64,000 nucleotides of DNA from Sthenelais limicola (GCA_942159475.1 OW804096.1:132670941-132734940); one strand, 5' to 3'. Shown: positions 38,165 through 48,964, counted from the stretch's first letter. Notes: a model not told the origin generated them from the sequence alone. Program-made: numbers and translations.

Positions 38165-40078
38165 TTATTTCATCCTGGTCAGTCCGAAATTGGCAGCGTA
38201 ATATGGTGAGGCGGGGGAGGGGGCAGGGATATGCTCGAGGGAACGAGAGCCAGTCCTAGCGCCTGGAGTGGCCTCTCCCTCCTCTCGATCTAGGTCTTGG
38301 AGGGCTAGGGCTACAGGGTGGTGGGTTGGGGGTCCTATTGGGATATTCTCTCGGGGCTTAAGGTTTCTCAGACAACACAAAAGGCTGACTTTGCCTCTTG
38401 GGGCGAGCCCCTTTCGGCGGAGGTAGATTATTCCCAGGGTCATGACTCCTAGGAGGGTGGGGATGAGAGTGGCTATACCCCAGATAGAACTTTCAGACCA
38501 AGGGGTGGAGGAGATCAGGGGGGAAACGGGTTTAGGAAAATCTGTCAGGGCGAGTAAGGGTATTTCAGCTCTTGGCAGGAAAGTCAATTGCTGATCTAAG
38601 TGGGGGTAAAGGGATAATTTGCCATAAGTCAGATTAAACCCAGGGAGGGGCATAATCTTGGGGAGGGGGAGTGTTATATGGGACTCATGGCGTTGGATGC
38701 TACTCACACGCCAATCCTTTCCAACCAGGAGACAACCGCCTTCTAAAATCACCCTGGCATGCCGATGATACGTTTGTATCACTGGTTTTTGCCCCGGGCA
38801 CCTCAAGATTGTTTCCAGAGGTTCATAAATAGCCAGAATTACAGAAGAAATGGACTCTCCCTCTCTAAACACTTGGTTTGTTAAGTTATTTCTTTTCACA
38901 ATCTGCGCCTTACAAAGGTCTGGCTTTTTACCTAAAATAATATTTGTTTCGCAGGTCGGGGTCAGATGCTCTATTGCAGCTGAGCAAATCTGGGGTTCAA
39001 ACCCGATACAATGCTGAGGAAGAAATGACGCGCTGGATATGCTATCTAGGGCCACCTCCTCTTCTCCTACCAACTTTCTCAGGTGGTCAGAACCATATGG
39101 GACCGGAAAATACTTTAATCTATAGTGTAAAAATTGAGTGCCTGAAACTGCCGGAATTACTGTCTGGTATATTAGCTCCTGTTCGCCGTCTAATAATAGT
39201 CGAACGTTCAGGTGTCTATAATACCAGCGGTTATCTTGTGGGGTGTAATGTTTCCCTTCTTGTAATTTAGACAATATTTCTGCTAAGTAGGCCAGTGGTA
39301 AAATCTGGTCTGTTAAGAATCCCCTTTCCAGCTGAATGCGCTGGCGATAAAATAATTCGTTTTGACGGTGGTAATTTTCCACCGCCCTACTCACTCGCTG
39401 CAATAGAATATCCACTTCCCTTTTCATATGAATCCTGTGAATATCTTTACTGAAACCATTTAACCGTGTTAGAATGTCTGCCACTTGGCGGGAGATGTTA
39501 CTTGCTGCAGCTTGGAGCTGCGCGATGTCCAAGCGGTTCTCTGTCATGTAGAGCCTTGTCTGATTCAACACCGACACCATCTCTTCCTGACAATGGGCCA
39601 ATGCGCTCTCGCTAGCCTGAGCTTCTTGTACTGCAGACCTTAATTCGTTCACCTGTCCTACAGTAGCGGTGCCAAACAAGGCACGGCTTAGCGAGCCCAC
39701 AAAATTGAATAGGCCTCTCTTCCTTCGGGTGTCTTGTTGGACTGGTGTTGGAATCTCTGCCTGGAGGAAACCCATGTGCTCCTCCCAGGCACTGACATCT
39801 CCGTCTCCCACAACCTCCGCCTGTCTGAGTTCCCCAATTCGCCTCCTTAGGACGGAGACCCAAGTACTGACAGGAGGGGGCGTGGGGGGGTGTAGAACGA
39901 TCACTGTTGTCCAAGTCGCGGTCAGGGCTCTGACCTCCCCTTCCTCATACACCAACACCCCTTCCTCCTCAAACAAATCGCCATTAGCCATCATAGCCAG
40001 GGTGATTATGAGGAGGGACTGGAAGGTGTAGGTTGAGAGAAGTCCGTCACTGGTGGTGCCCCTGGGTCGAACTCCCAT
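38165..40078 (-). CDS. env: Envelope glycoprotein, F-protein/errantivirus type
   Basis: 637 residues, ATG at 40078, overlapping the end of pol by 73 bases in another frame. Visible parts: hydrophobic signal segment (about 14-30); a furin-type site RRKR at 118-121 followed at once by a glycine/phenylalanine-rich fusion-peptide-like run (122-136); a long heptad-like helical region (about 140-250); a Cys-containing ectodomain with several N-x-S/T sites; one transmembrane helix (about 531-550) and an 85-residue basic/proline-rich tail. Cleavage site plus this fusion peptide is typical of baculovirus F-like and insect errantivirus envelopes. It would sit in the membrane and mediate fusion. Expression from a spliced mRNA is expected but no junction is proven. 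No break is seen in the frame. Confidence 0.92.
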   Translation of the reverse strand: MGVRPRGTTSDGLLSTYTFQSLLIITLAMMANGDLFEEEGVLVYEEGEVRALTATWTTVIVLHPPTPPPVSTWVSVLRRRIGELRQAEVVGDGDVSAWEEHMGFLQAEIPTPVQQDTRRKRGLFNFVGSLSRALFGTATVGQVNELRSAVQEAQASESALAHCQEEMVSVLNQTRLYMTENRLDIAQLQAAASNISRQVADILTRLNGFSKDIHRIHMKREVDILLQRVSRAVENYHRQNELFYRQRIQLERGFLTDQILPLAYLAEILSKLQEGKHYTPQDNRWYYRHLNVRLLLDGEQELIYQTVIPAVSGTQFLHYRLKYFPVPYGSDHLRKLVGEEEVALDSISSASFLPQHCIGFEPQICSAAIEHLTPTCETNIILGKKPDLCKAQIVKRNNLTNQVFREGESISSVILAIYEPLETILRCPGQKPVIQTYHRHARVILEGGCLLVGKDWRVSSIQRHESHITLPLPKIMPLPGFNLTYGKLSLYPHLDQQLTFLPRAEIPLLALTDFPKPVSPLISSTPWSESSIWGIATLIPTLLGVMTLGIIYLRRKGLAPRGKVSLLCCLRNLKPRENIPIGPPTHHPVALALQDLDREEGEATPGARTGSRSLEHIPAPSPASPYYAANFGLTRMK

Positions 40079-43000
40079 GGTTGGGGCTGTGGTGGGGGTG
40101 ACGGTGGGGGTGGGGGTGTAGGTGGTGGTGATGGTGGTGGCGATGGTGGGGGTATACAGGGCAGCTTCCTCGGCCTCTGCACGGGTGAAGTGGGCGTGGC
40201 TGGGTTTGGTGAGGAGTCAGGCCTTTCCCTCTTAGTAGAGCCTAGAGGGTGGAACACTTTGATCCTCTTTTCAGTGCATTCAGAGGTGGTGGTCAGAGCC
40301 TTGGGTTTAGGGCACTTGGTTGGGGTCTCTATCCTCCCTCTTTTTGCCCTTGACCTTGTAACAGGACCTGGTGGTGGTGTGCGCGGGGGAGCAGTCTCCA
40401 CAGCAACGGCTGGTGGCAGGGGTCGGCGCAATGTAACTGGCTTAGGTGAAGCTAGTACTAGCACCTTCTCCCTCGGCGGTCGCTGCTGGGGTGGGCGTGG
40501 CACTTGTTGTGGTTGAGGTGGGTGTGGCACTTGGTCCTCGTCCTCCACATGCATGTGCTCGTCCTCTGGTTGCTCTGCTCTCGCTTGGTCTTCCTGTTCT
40601 ATCTGAATTGGAGGAGGCATGTTTGGTATGGGTAAATAAACAGTGTCGGGCACTGCCCTAGGCTGGGGTGGGGGAGGTGGTGGAACATGAACTTGTTGAG
40701 CTTTTTGGGCTTGTCTCCGAGCCTTATTTCTCTTTCCTTGACCCGCCCTCGGTTGCCTAGTTCTCAGTATATCCCATTCTATTTCCCCAGATACCATTTT
40801 TACCCTATCCCTATTTATACGCCTGCGTTCACCCTGGGGTCCCCTCATAGTTAGGGTGGTACCCCTTATCCCCGTTATTACATAACCATGATCCCACTTG
40901 GGATCCAATGGAGCGCTGGTGCCTGATAGCACCACCACATGATCCCCTATTTTTAGATCCTTTGCATTTGCTCTGGCCCTTAATCTCTCATAATTAGCCA
41001 CTCTACTGGCCTCAGTGCGCTCAGCAGCTTCTCTGAACGCATCTGTTAAGGCCTGTAGGCGCTCACTGAGTACGGCATCTTCTGTTCCCTCTGGAGTGGG
41101 GAATATTTTAGAAAAGGGATATCTTGGATTGGTGCCAAAAGTTAAAAAATATGGTGTAAAACCAGTTACACAAGAAGTGGAGACTCTATGTGCCCAGAGG
41201 GTTGGACCTAAATGGCTCTCCCACTCTGCTGGTCTTGCATTGATGAATTTTCTTAGTATATTTTTAAAAGTTTTGTTAAATCTTTCAATTTTACCATTTG
41301 TCTGGGGGTGAAAAGCTGTAGAATGCCTTACTTCAGTGCCTATGGATTTAAGGTACCCTTCCACTTGCTGGTTCATAAATTCGAGTCCCCGGTCGGTGAT
41401 GAGCACCTCTGGGGGGCCATACCTAGGGACATATTCATTAGCCAGATAATCAGCAATGTTTTTAGCTGCTTTGGAGGGTATGGGTTTGACTTCTACCCAG
41501 CCAGTTGCGTGATCTATTACAGTCAAGATGTATCTATTACCTTTATCAGAGACCGGGAAGGGACCACAGAGATCCATTCCCAGTATCTGACCAGGGTATT
41601 TTGCTATTGGCATCGCAGTAGGAGGTACACGCGCCCTACCCACTCTGTTTACAGCACACCTAGCGCATCGGATTAAGACATTATAGGTATCTCTTCTCAT
41701 GGTGGGCCATTTATAAGCCTCTTGGATCCTATCTAGGGTCTTCCTCATGCCCTGGTGGCCTACTTCAGTGTGGGCGCGCCTCACTACTCTATGCCTAGCT
41801 GAGGGTGGCAGGACCAGGCGGGGGTAGGCTGGCTTGCCTGGGGGAGGGGTGAGAGTAAAAAGCATGCCATCAATTATGGTGTAATCCCCCTCATCCTCCA
41901 TCCCCTGTTGAAATTGTTCCAACTCCCTCTGTTCTAAACGTATTTTGTCTTTCTCGAGTTTATCAAATTCCCAAGGAATTTCATCTATCTCCTCCAAGGC
42001 ACAGACTTCAAGAGAACTGAGAGTCGGCCCTTCCTTCTTGGGGTTTGTTTTTATTCGAGAAAGCATGTCTGCCCTGATATTGTTTGCCCCTTTTCTATAT
42101 TCAATGGGAGCCCCAAATTCTGCTATTAATACCGCCCATCTTTGAATTTTGGTGTTTTTAACTTCTCCCACAAACAGAGACTTTAAAGGCTTGTGGTCAG
42201 TGTAAATTTTGAATTCGCTACCCTGTAGATAAGGTCTGAGCTTATTTAAGGCATACACGATTGCGTAAGCTTCCTTTTCAATCGTAGCCCAATTGAGTTG
42301 TGGCCCAGAGAGTTGTTTAGAGATATACTGAACTGGCCTCTCTATGCCTTCACTATCAGACTGGACCAATATGGCCCCGATTGCGTAATCACACGCATCG
42401 CTATATAGACGATAAGGCTTATCCAACTGAGGGTGCGCCATTACTCTATCTGAAGTTAGTAATTCCTTCAGAGTTTCAAATGAGCTTTGCTGCTCTTCCA
42501 ACCATTCGAACCTGGCATACTTTTTGGTAAGTTTGACCAAAGGATGAGCTACCTTAGCATAATCTGGGATACATTGACGGTAATACCCAGTCATTCCTAG
42601 GAAGGAGCGAATTCCGCTCACATCCTCTGGAGGCAGCATATCCCTGATAGCACTACATTTATCTGGGTGGGAATTAATTCCATCTTTTGAAACTTGGTAG
42701 CCGAGGAGATCTACCTTCTCTTGTTTGAAAATACATTTACTCTTTTTGACTGTAATTCCGTATTCTTCTAATTTATCAAATACCAGAGCCAAATGGTGAT
42801 CATGCTCCTCTTCAGATTTGGAATAGATTACAATATCATCTATGAAGGTCATGCAAAATTTGCCAATAAATTCCGAAAACATTTTGTTCATGGCCCGTTG
42901 AAAGACGGCTGGTGCGTTAGTGAGTCCAAAAGGCATCCTACGGAATTGAAATAGGCCCCTATGACACACAAACGCTGTCTTTTCCATGCTATCCGGGTCC

Positions 43001-43830
43001 ATCTCTACTTGCCAGTAGCCGCTTTTTAGGTCGATGGTGGAAAAGACAGTTGATCCTGCTAAACTGTCAAAAATATCTTGAATATTTGGAAGTGGATGAG
43101 CATCCTTTTTGCTTACAGAGTTTAGTTTTCTGAAGTCGACACAAGGTCTATTGCTCCCATCTTTCTTTGGGACCAACAATATCGGGCTTCCCCATGCTGA
43201 GCTGCTGGGTTCTATTACTCCCAGCTCCAGCATTTCATCTAATTCTTTATCTACAAGTTTTCTCTTGGCCAGGGGCAAACGATAGGGGCGTTGATTAATT
43301 GGGCGCGCATTTCCAGTATCTATGTGCATTTTCACATCTTTAAAGGTACCTAATTTTCCCTGTTTTCCTATGCCAAAAACAGCGGGGTATTTTTCTTCCC
43401 ATGCTTCTGCCTCTGTGTGGATAGAGGCGAATTCTTGATCTGCACTACCCACTTGTTGCCTTCTGTAACTTTTTCCTTCCAAAATTACCTTTCTTTTTCT
43501 GAAGCTAATTTGGGCATCTAATATAAATAAGGCATCATCCCCCAGAAGCAGTTCATGGTGAAGTCTTTTTACAATATAAACTGGAAATGAGCTACCCCCC
43601 AAGTTAACTATCGCCTGCCCTTCAGTTTTGAGATCATGACCAGAGAGTGATTTAAGAGATTCCCCCTTTGTCAATACGAGAGGCCGATGATGGGTTTTGC
43701 AAAAGGCTCTCCATACATCCTCCCGCATTAGACTCCTTGATGCGCCGGTATCAATGAGGGCACGCATCTCCATCCCCGCCACTGAGATGGAGAGGCAGAA
43801 CCTCCCATCCGGCGTTTCTATTCCCCCTGG
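40006..43830 (-). CDS. pol: Pol polyprotein: protease, RT, RNase H, integrase
   Basis: Open from 43830, just inside the gag end; the recognisable product continues through about 1270 residues. Numbered from 43782: aspartic protease DTGAS at 11-15; reverse transcriptase with Asp251 (TIDLKSGYW) and FIDD ending at Asp315-Asp316; RNase H Asp462, Asp529 (YTDH) and Asp572; integrase zinc site His671, His676, Cys706, Cys709 and catalytic Asp737, Asp797, Glu833 (35 residues between the last two). A GPY/F-like module follows, then about 250 proline-rich residues to the end. All catalytic residues are present. The frame is -1 relative to gag, overlapping it by 13 bases. The long proline-rich tail after integrase is unusual and overlaps the env start. 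Confidence 0.96.
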   Translation of the reverse strand, partial: PGGIETPDGRFCLSISVAGMEMRALIDTGASRSLMREDVWRAFCKTHHRPLVLTKGESLKSLSGHDLKTEGQAIVNLGGSSFPVYIVKRLHHELLLGDDALFILDAQISFRKRKVILEGKSYRRQQVGSADQEFASIHTEAEAWEEKYPAVFGIGKQGKLGTFKDVKMHIDTGNARPINQRPYRLPLAKRKLVDKELDEMLELGVIEPSSSAWGSPILLVPKKDGSNRPCVDFRKLNSVSKKDAHPLPNIQDIFDSLAGSTVFSTIDLKSGYWQVEMDPDSMEKTAFVCHRGLFQFRRMPFGLTNAPAVFQRAMNKMFSEFIGKFCMTFIDDIVIYSKSEEEHDHHLALVFDKLEEYGITVKKSKCIFKQEKVDLLGYQVSKDGINSHPDKCSAIRDMLPPEDVSGIRSFLGMTGYYRQCIPDYAKVAHPLVKLTKKYARFEWLEEQQSSFETLKELLTSDRVMAHPQLDKPYRLYSDACDYAIGAILVQSDSEGIERPVQYISKQLSGPQLNWATIEKEAYAIVYALNKLRPYLQGSEFKIYTDHKPLKSLFVGEVKNTKIQRWAVLIAEFGAPIEYRKGANNIRADMLSRIKTNPKKEGPTLSSLEVCALEEIDEIPWEFDKLEKDKIRLEQRELEQFQQGMEDEGDYTIIDGMLFTLTPPPGKPAYPRLVLPPSARHRVVRRAHTEVGHQGMRKTLDRIQEAYKWPTMRRDTYNVLIRCARCAVNRVGRARVPPTAMPIAKYPGQILGMDLCGPFPVSDKGNRYILTVIDHATGWVEVKPIPSKAAKNIADYLANEYVPRYGPPEVLITDRGLEFMNQQVEGYLKSIGTEVRHSTAFHPQTNGKIERFNKTFKNILRKFINARPAEWESHLGPTLWAHRVSTSCVTGFTPYFLTFGTNPRYPFSKIFPTPEGTEDAVLSERLQALTDAFREAAERTEASRVANYERLRARANAKDLKIGDHVVVLSGTSAPLDPKWDHGYVITGIRGTTLTMRGPQGERRRINRDRVKMVSGEIEWDILRTRQPRAGQGKRNKARRQAQKAQQVHVPPPPPPQPRAVPDTVYLPIPNMPPPIQIEQEDQARAEQPEDEHMHVEDEDQVPHPPQPQQVPRPPQQRPPREKVLVLASPKPVTLRRPLPPAVAVETAPPRTPPPGPVTRSRAKRGRIETPTKCPKPKALTTTSECTEKRIKVFHPLGSTKRERPDSSPNPATPTSPVQRPRKLPCIPPPSPPPSPPPTPPPPPSPPPQPQPWEFDPGAPPVTDFSQPTPSSPSS

Positions 43831-44996
43831 TTAACATATTTGGCTGGCTTTTGAGTGGTAGAGGCCATCTGCATGGCCGCCACCACTGCAGCCTGTACAT
43901 GTGCATAGCGGTGGGAACATTCTCTTGCGAAGTGTCCCTCCTCCCCACACTCATAACAGACATTTTTACCCCTAAACCTCTTCCCTCCTCCCTGCTTATT
44001 TTTTTCCGGTCCTGGATTATCATTTCCCTTCCCCTTCCCTTTCCCTGGGTGGTTTACTACCTGAGAACTGGCAATCGGGGGTGGGGGATAGGACGTGTTG
44101 AAATATGGGGGATACATAGGCAACATGGGTGTCTGAAAGGGGTACTGGGGTGCTGCACCTGATTGGGGAACGATCACTGTGGGGTTGGATGGTTTCCCCG
44201 TCTCCATCCTTTCTACTAATTTTGTAAGGTAATTCACCTTTGACTCCAAATCAGCTATTAGCTTCCAATCTGAAGCATCTGTAGGATTTGGCCCAGAAGG
44301 GGCCATTCTCTTAGGGAGGATAGCCCCAATTTCCATTGGTTCATCCTTCCTATCCCCTCTGGTAGGTTGCCCTGCCAGAGCGAAGGTGTGAGCAGCAGCT
44401 GAGGCTTGTCTTATTGCCTCAGCCAGGGTATCAGGGCGAGCAGCAAATACGTCATGACGTATTTGCTCATCCCTGAGTCCCAACACAAAATTCCTGACCA
44501 ACGTCTCTTGGACTATCTCGTGGTCCAGGTTATCCACGCTGTAAGCCCTCTGAGACGCCAGCTGGAACTTGCGTCCGTATTGCTTCGCATCCTCATATGG
44601 GAGCTGATAGAGATCGGTGAGCCTTGCTCGCAGCTGCTGTTCCTCCTCTTCATTCATGAAGAGGCGGAAAATCTCAGCCCTCGCCAGATCCCATGTCCTA
44701 TTGGCCGGTACCTGTAGGAATCCTGCCACGCACCTCGCTAGAGGCCCGCTGGCAAGAGTTCCCAAAAGCTCTAGAGTGAGCGTATCATTCGCTACACAGT
44801 AGGCCTTTGCCCTGCTTATCCCATCTAGCCACTCTCTCAAAGTGTCCTTATTGGACCCATCATTTACTCCTAGCATGGCGCCATGGCGTTCCATGCGCCT
44901 TCTGACCTCTTTAATAGCTGCAAACCTGGCCCTCCTTTGACCCTCGTCAAGCATGGCCAAGTCCGCGGCATTGAGATCCCAATTGATGTCCGCCAT
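43818..44996 (-). CDS. gag: Gag polyprotein
   Basis: 392 residues from an ATG at 44996. It has a retrotransposon-gag capsid-like helical region (about residues 60-200, with the segment FRLFMNEEEEQQLRARLTDL) and a proline-rich linker. A glycine/lysine-rich stretch follows, then a single CCHC zinc knuckle CYECGEEGHFAREC at 347-360, which binds the RNA genome. It ends at TAG (43818-43820), where the -1 frame of pol has just opened. It forms the particle shell. The frame is intact. Confidence 0.95.
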   Translation of the reverse strand: MADINWDLNAADLAMLDEGQRRARFAAIKEVRRRMERHGAMLGVNDGSNKDTLREWLDGISRAKAYCVANDTLTLELLGTLASGPLARCVAGFLQVPANRTWDLARAEIFRLFMNEEEEQQLRARLTDLYQLPYEDAKQYGRKFQLASQRAYSVDNLDHEIVQETLVRNFVLGLRDEQIRHDVFAARPDTLAEAIRQASAAAHTFALAGQPTRGDRKDEPMEIGAILPKRMAPSGPNPTDASDWKLIADLESKVNYLTKLVERMETGKPSNPTVIVPQSGAAPQYPFQTPMLPMYPPYFNTSYPPPPIASSQVVNHPGKGKGKGNDNPGPEKNKQGGGKRFRGKNVCYECGEEGHFARECSHRYAHVQAAVVAAMQMASTTQKPAKYVNQGE

Positions 44997-45336
44997 GTTT
45001 TATACTTTGATGAGAGAGAGAGTAAAGAAAAAAAAAAAAGAAAACTAGATGGCACAAGGTACAGAGTTATAACCAACAGAACCCAGAACCTAGCAAAGTT
45101 TTTACCCCGAACATTGCTCACCCACTCTCCTTGTATTATGAGTGTTTGAGTGTGATCATTCTCCCAACCCTATACAGTGGCCCAGATCCACCCTCCATAC
45201 ATCCCATAAGTACAATTTATAAGCTCAATCAGAGTTTTAGAGTTCCACTCACCTACTCTTCCAGCTCATCCTGCCTCTCCTAGGCTATGTCTCACTTCCA
45301 GTCAGAAGATTGGGTTGTTGCTCAACTTAGCAACAA

Positions 45337-45356
45337 GTCCCAGAAGTGGTTCGCCA
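45337..45356 (-). promoter_or_regulatory. Primer-binding site
   Basis: One base inside the 5' LTR the minus strand reads TGGCGAACCACTTCTG..., starting with the TGG that pairs with a tRNA CCA end. I could not match it securely to one tRNA. Confidence 0.6.
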
Positions 45357-45357
45357 G

Positions 45358-45936
45358 TGTAAAGAAGACTAAGGGTTTTTAGCCCATAGGTTCAGTAAGA
45401 TGAAGAAGTGAGACAAGAAGTCCGAGGTTGTAGTTCGTCTGGATTCGGCCTAGGCGGTGGTGACTCAGCGAGTACCTAGGTCCGAGTAGTCACTTTATTT
45501 TATACTCCAAAATCATGAATAATTCATACAATCAAACCCAGGAAATATTCCACTGGCTCTTCCCCTTCCCTCTAATTGGTTGAGGGAGAGAGGATCTTCC
45601 TTGCCCACACGCCGACCTCTGCTCCCCAGGCAGAGACCATAAATGGAGTGCATGCAAGTTGGATCCCTCTCCTCAGCCTTCCCCCTCCCACCCCTTACTC
45701 ATAGATCCCATGGCTCGTGCCAGCCCCCCCCCCCCCCCTCCCTCTTAGCCCTTCCCCCCTCTTGATAAACCCAGAGCAGTGTATAAGTAATTAGGTCGGG
45801 CTGGGGGAGGTGGGGTGAGCCCTGAGTGGCTCATCTCCCCCTCCCTCCTGGCCAGGCCATGTGTGGCGTGCATGCCCCGACCATGATCAGGGCTAAATAG
45901 GTCGGATCTTGGATCTAAAGATTCCAATTCTTTACA
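45358..45936 (-). repeat. 5' LTR of the provirus
   Basis: 579 bp, identical to the 3' LTR apart from one substitution and three extra C in the C run. TATA box TATAAAA at 45498-45504 on the minus strand. It drives the proviral transcript. Confidence 0.95.
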
Positions 45937-45940
45937 ACCG
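45937..45940. repeat. Target-site duplication ACCG, right copy
   Basis: Matches 36627-36630 on the other side of the provirus. Confidence 0.85.
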
Positions 45941-48921
45941 ACCCAAACCAACTCTTCGCGTTGTTCACCCGAGTTCGCCCGGGATGTAAAGTAGACTGAC
46001 TAGTTAAATAAAATGAAGTATTAAAGTAGGCCTATTGATTAATCAAAAATGAGCCCTTCTCATGAATTAATTAATTTATCCCACGCCTGTAGCACAGGAT
46101 TAGAGCTGATTAGGAGCCTGGTGGCATCAAATTGTCCCTTTGTCCAAATCTCTCATTTTAGAATCTCTATATTTGGAATGGATGTTCATTTTATTTTAAC
46201 AGGGTTAGGCCTAATGAATTTACCTCTCACCCCGTTCCATCCTGTTTATAGGCCTATAAGTGCCTTCGGCACTTGGATTGATGAGGCAGTTTTGTCTACT
46301 TCTGATAGGAAGCTGACCATTTACTAAACGTTTTTTGTTTTTTTTAAATATAGGATATATTATTGTTTTTTGCCACTTTTCATGACTTTTTGGCAAAAGG
46401 AAATGGCTAACTATAATAGGGGTAACTATATATATGATATGCCAATTTGTTGTTGTTAGGCCTATAACATATTTTTTTATTAATCCTGTTTTTCGTTTGT
46501 AGCCTATCCTAATGACATCTTAACAAATATTAGCCTAGCCTACATCTCAAATAATATTCATGAAAGAACAGAATGAAACTTGTGTAGTTTCCCCTTTAAT
46601 TTGTCATAGTAGACAAATTCTTAAGAAAAGAAATAATTCTTGCTAAAACCTGCAGGTGCCTAGGTCGAGGGACAATTGATCAGTTATTATTTCCCCAGAG
46701 ATGATCTCTGTGCTCTGTATACTGAGCTTGGCTGTGTTCCACTGGAAATCTATTTGAAAACAGAAATAATGAGGATTTAAAATGGCATGTAACGTCTATC
46801 CATTCCATGCTATCCATTCTTCATGCAAAAATCAAAACCTTTCTGCATGTTTCTGGGATGCTTCCCCCCAAGGATAGCCCCCCCCCCCTGCAGCCCCACC
46901 CCTATGCTGGGCAGGGTCTCAGTTCAGAAAATATGGTCCCCCCGTTTCCACACAAATCCCACCTACTCAAAACCTTAACAAAACCCTGCTTTGAGAGAAA
47001 GAGAGAGAGAGGGAGAGAGAGAGAACAGAGAGGGAGAGAGAGTGGAAAGACAGCCTAAATCCCTCTGTGTACAGTGGCACAACCTCTGGGGGAGATCAAT
47101 GAGGGGTCAGGGGTGATGCACAGGCCTATGGGGAAGATTGGCATGTGTGCCATCATTGTCGTAATGTAGCGCATATATGTCGCAATTGGCGGCCCGCTTT
47201 GCTGTAGTGGCCCGCTTTGTGGTAGATGCCACTCTGTGCATTCGTTAAAAATAGCCCGTTTCCAATATATGGGGAATTACAATTATTCTAGTAGTTTCAA
47301 TATTAATTATTCTAGTAGTTTCAAAATTTCCACCTCAGATGGTGACGTCGATAAGTCTCTCCCCCAAATTAAGGGGCCCCCGGTCCCCCTAGTTACAAAA
47401 TGTGAACTTTTCTGGTTTTGTCTCTTAATTTCAAAGCCTATGACACAAACTATGTTCAAATCAGACTATTATTTCAAAAGTTATAGAATTTGAGCTTGGC
47501 TATATAACCTATTGGCTATGTTATACCAAGCATTCAGATCACAGCACTGACCACTAACTCAGGTTGCAGGGTGACATGAGGAGTGAGGCATGACGTGACG
47601 TAATGGGTGACTGTGGGTCTTGGGTGACCGCAGGTCTGCTACATAGGTTGTCGTAATATGTGGCGATGTTTGGCGGCCCCTTTTTGGTAGATGACACTTT
47701 GCGGTCGATGATAGTCTGGCCCTTGGTCGAGAACGGGTCGATTTCCATATATGGGAAATCAGTTAACGTTACTAATACTATTATAGACAAAGTGCGAAGA
47801 ATGGACTTCTCACGAAGGGACGACTTTTTTTTATTCATTAAGAAACCTACATTGGCATATGTGTAACCTATTTTTATACTTTTGATTTTTGATTATAGAT
47901 TGTGTTCCTGACAGAATGTATGCTAGCTGAATAGCTTTGAACCATGAGTCACCACACCAAATCATGCTACAAATATCCAAATAAATTTTGACTATAGTTT
48001 ACGGCAGGGTAATAAATTACAGTGCGGGGATTCCTCTCTGATGTCCAGAAGTATTGACTGTTTAGGCCTGGGGCGACGGATATGATTCTAAATATGCCAG
48101 CTGCGCCCGCCTTTCTCAAGGCGGTTATTGTCGCCGATCGTCCAGAGGGTGACTGGCAACAGATTAGACTATCGTCACAACAAAGAACTTAAATTAAATA
48201 GAACATTATATTATAAGGCTCATAATGAAACTTTAGGCTATTTAAAAAGGCTTCGCCGACACCGTAGGCCTACCCACCCGCAGCTGTGCATGTCGCCGGC
48301 CTATGGGGCCGTCAACATGGCACGCCAAGTAACGTTTGGAAGGGGTGATCCCATTGGCTGAGAGCCTAGCTCAAGGTTAATGTAATGCGCCCTGTGATTG
48401 GTCAATTTTTTTTCCCGAGTATTACCAAAGATGCGATGCCGAGTGTTTTCCGAAGATGCCATGTGTTTGTACGGTAAAATGTCTGTGCATCCTTTAGCAT
48501 ATAGGGGTCGGGGAATCGGTTATTTCTCACTTATTATACCAGAAAGACCTTGATGTATTGGAGGTAATCGCAGTCTATGTAATTTCCCTAGGCCTGGGGA
48601 CATTGTTTTGGTGGATTGGAAGTCGGCAAGTATGATTTTGGGAAGATCGGTAGCCAGGTGGTTACCTAGATGGTTGTGTCGATAATTATTGTGGCGTGGG
48701 TCAAATCATCGGTTCTGCCTAAGGGCATATAAATATGCCAGTGACGCCTAATCATCGAGGTGTGGAAGAAGGCATTCCATTAGTCCCTCTTAATCAGTTC
48801 ACATCATAATAAAAAACAGCTCGGCCATGGGGGCCTCCCTCGACCCAATTTTTAGGTGAAGTTCCTCCTGTCTTAGATTTAATCCTCTGTATTTCTTTTA
48901 CGACATACAATTAAGAGATCG
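45941..48921. other. Non-coding flank with short repeats
   Basis: The first 45 bases are CG-rich and look like the severed upstream part of the hnRNP M promoter. The rest has no supported gene. It includes a C run at 46880, a GA microsatellite at 46993-47042, a diverged direct repeat (47157-47285 and 47648-47762) and two inverted CCAAT boxes (48353 and 48395) near a CG-rich patch. A start-like CAACATGGCACGCCAA|GTAACG occurs at 48312 but leads nowhere recognisable. Confidence 0.5.
46993..47042. repeat. GA microsatellite
   Basis: Imperfect GAGA/GGGAGA repeats of about 50 bases. Confidence 0.85.
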
Positions 48922-48964
48922 GGTAGGTATGGAACGCCATTGGGTCATTTATTCAGTATTTCTT

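Larger units (their letters stand above)
36631..45936 (-). mobile_element. Complete Ty3/gypsy-type endogenous retrovirus with env
   Basis: A 9306-bp provirus on the minus strand: 5' LTR 45358-45936, primer-binding site, gag, pol, env, an extra 3' region, and 3' LTR 36631-37206. The LTRs begin TG and end CA. They differ by one substitution (T/A at LTR plus-strand base 12) and a poly-C length change of three, so insertion was very recent. All three main frames are open. Env places it with gypsy/errantivirus-like elements able in principle to form particles. It stands upstream of hnRNP M in the same orientation. Whether it is active cannot be told from sequence. Confidence 0.97.
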
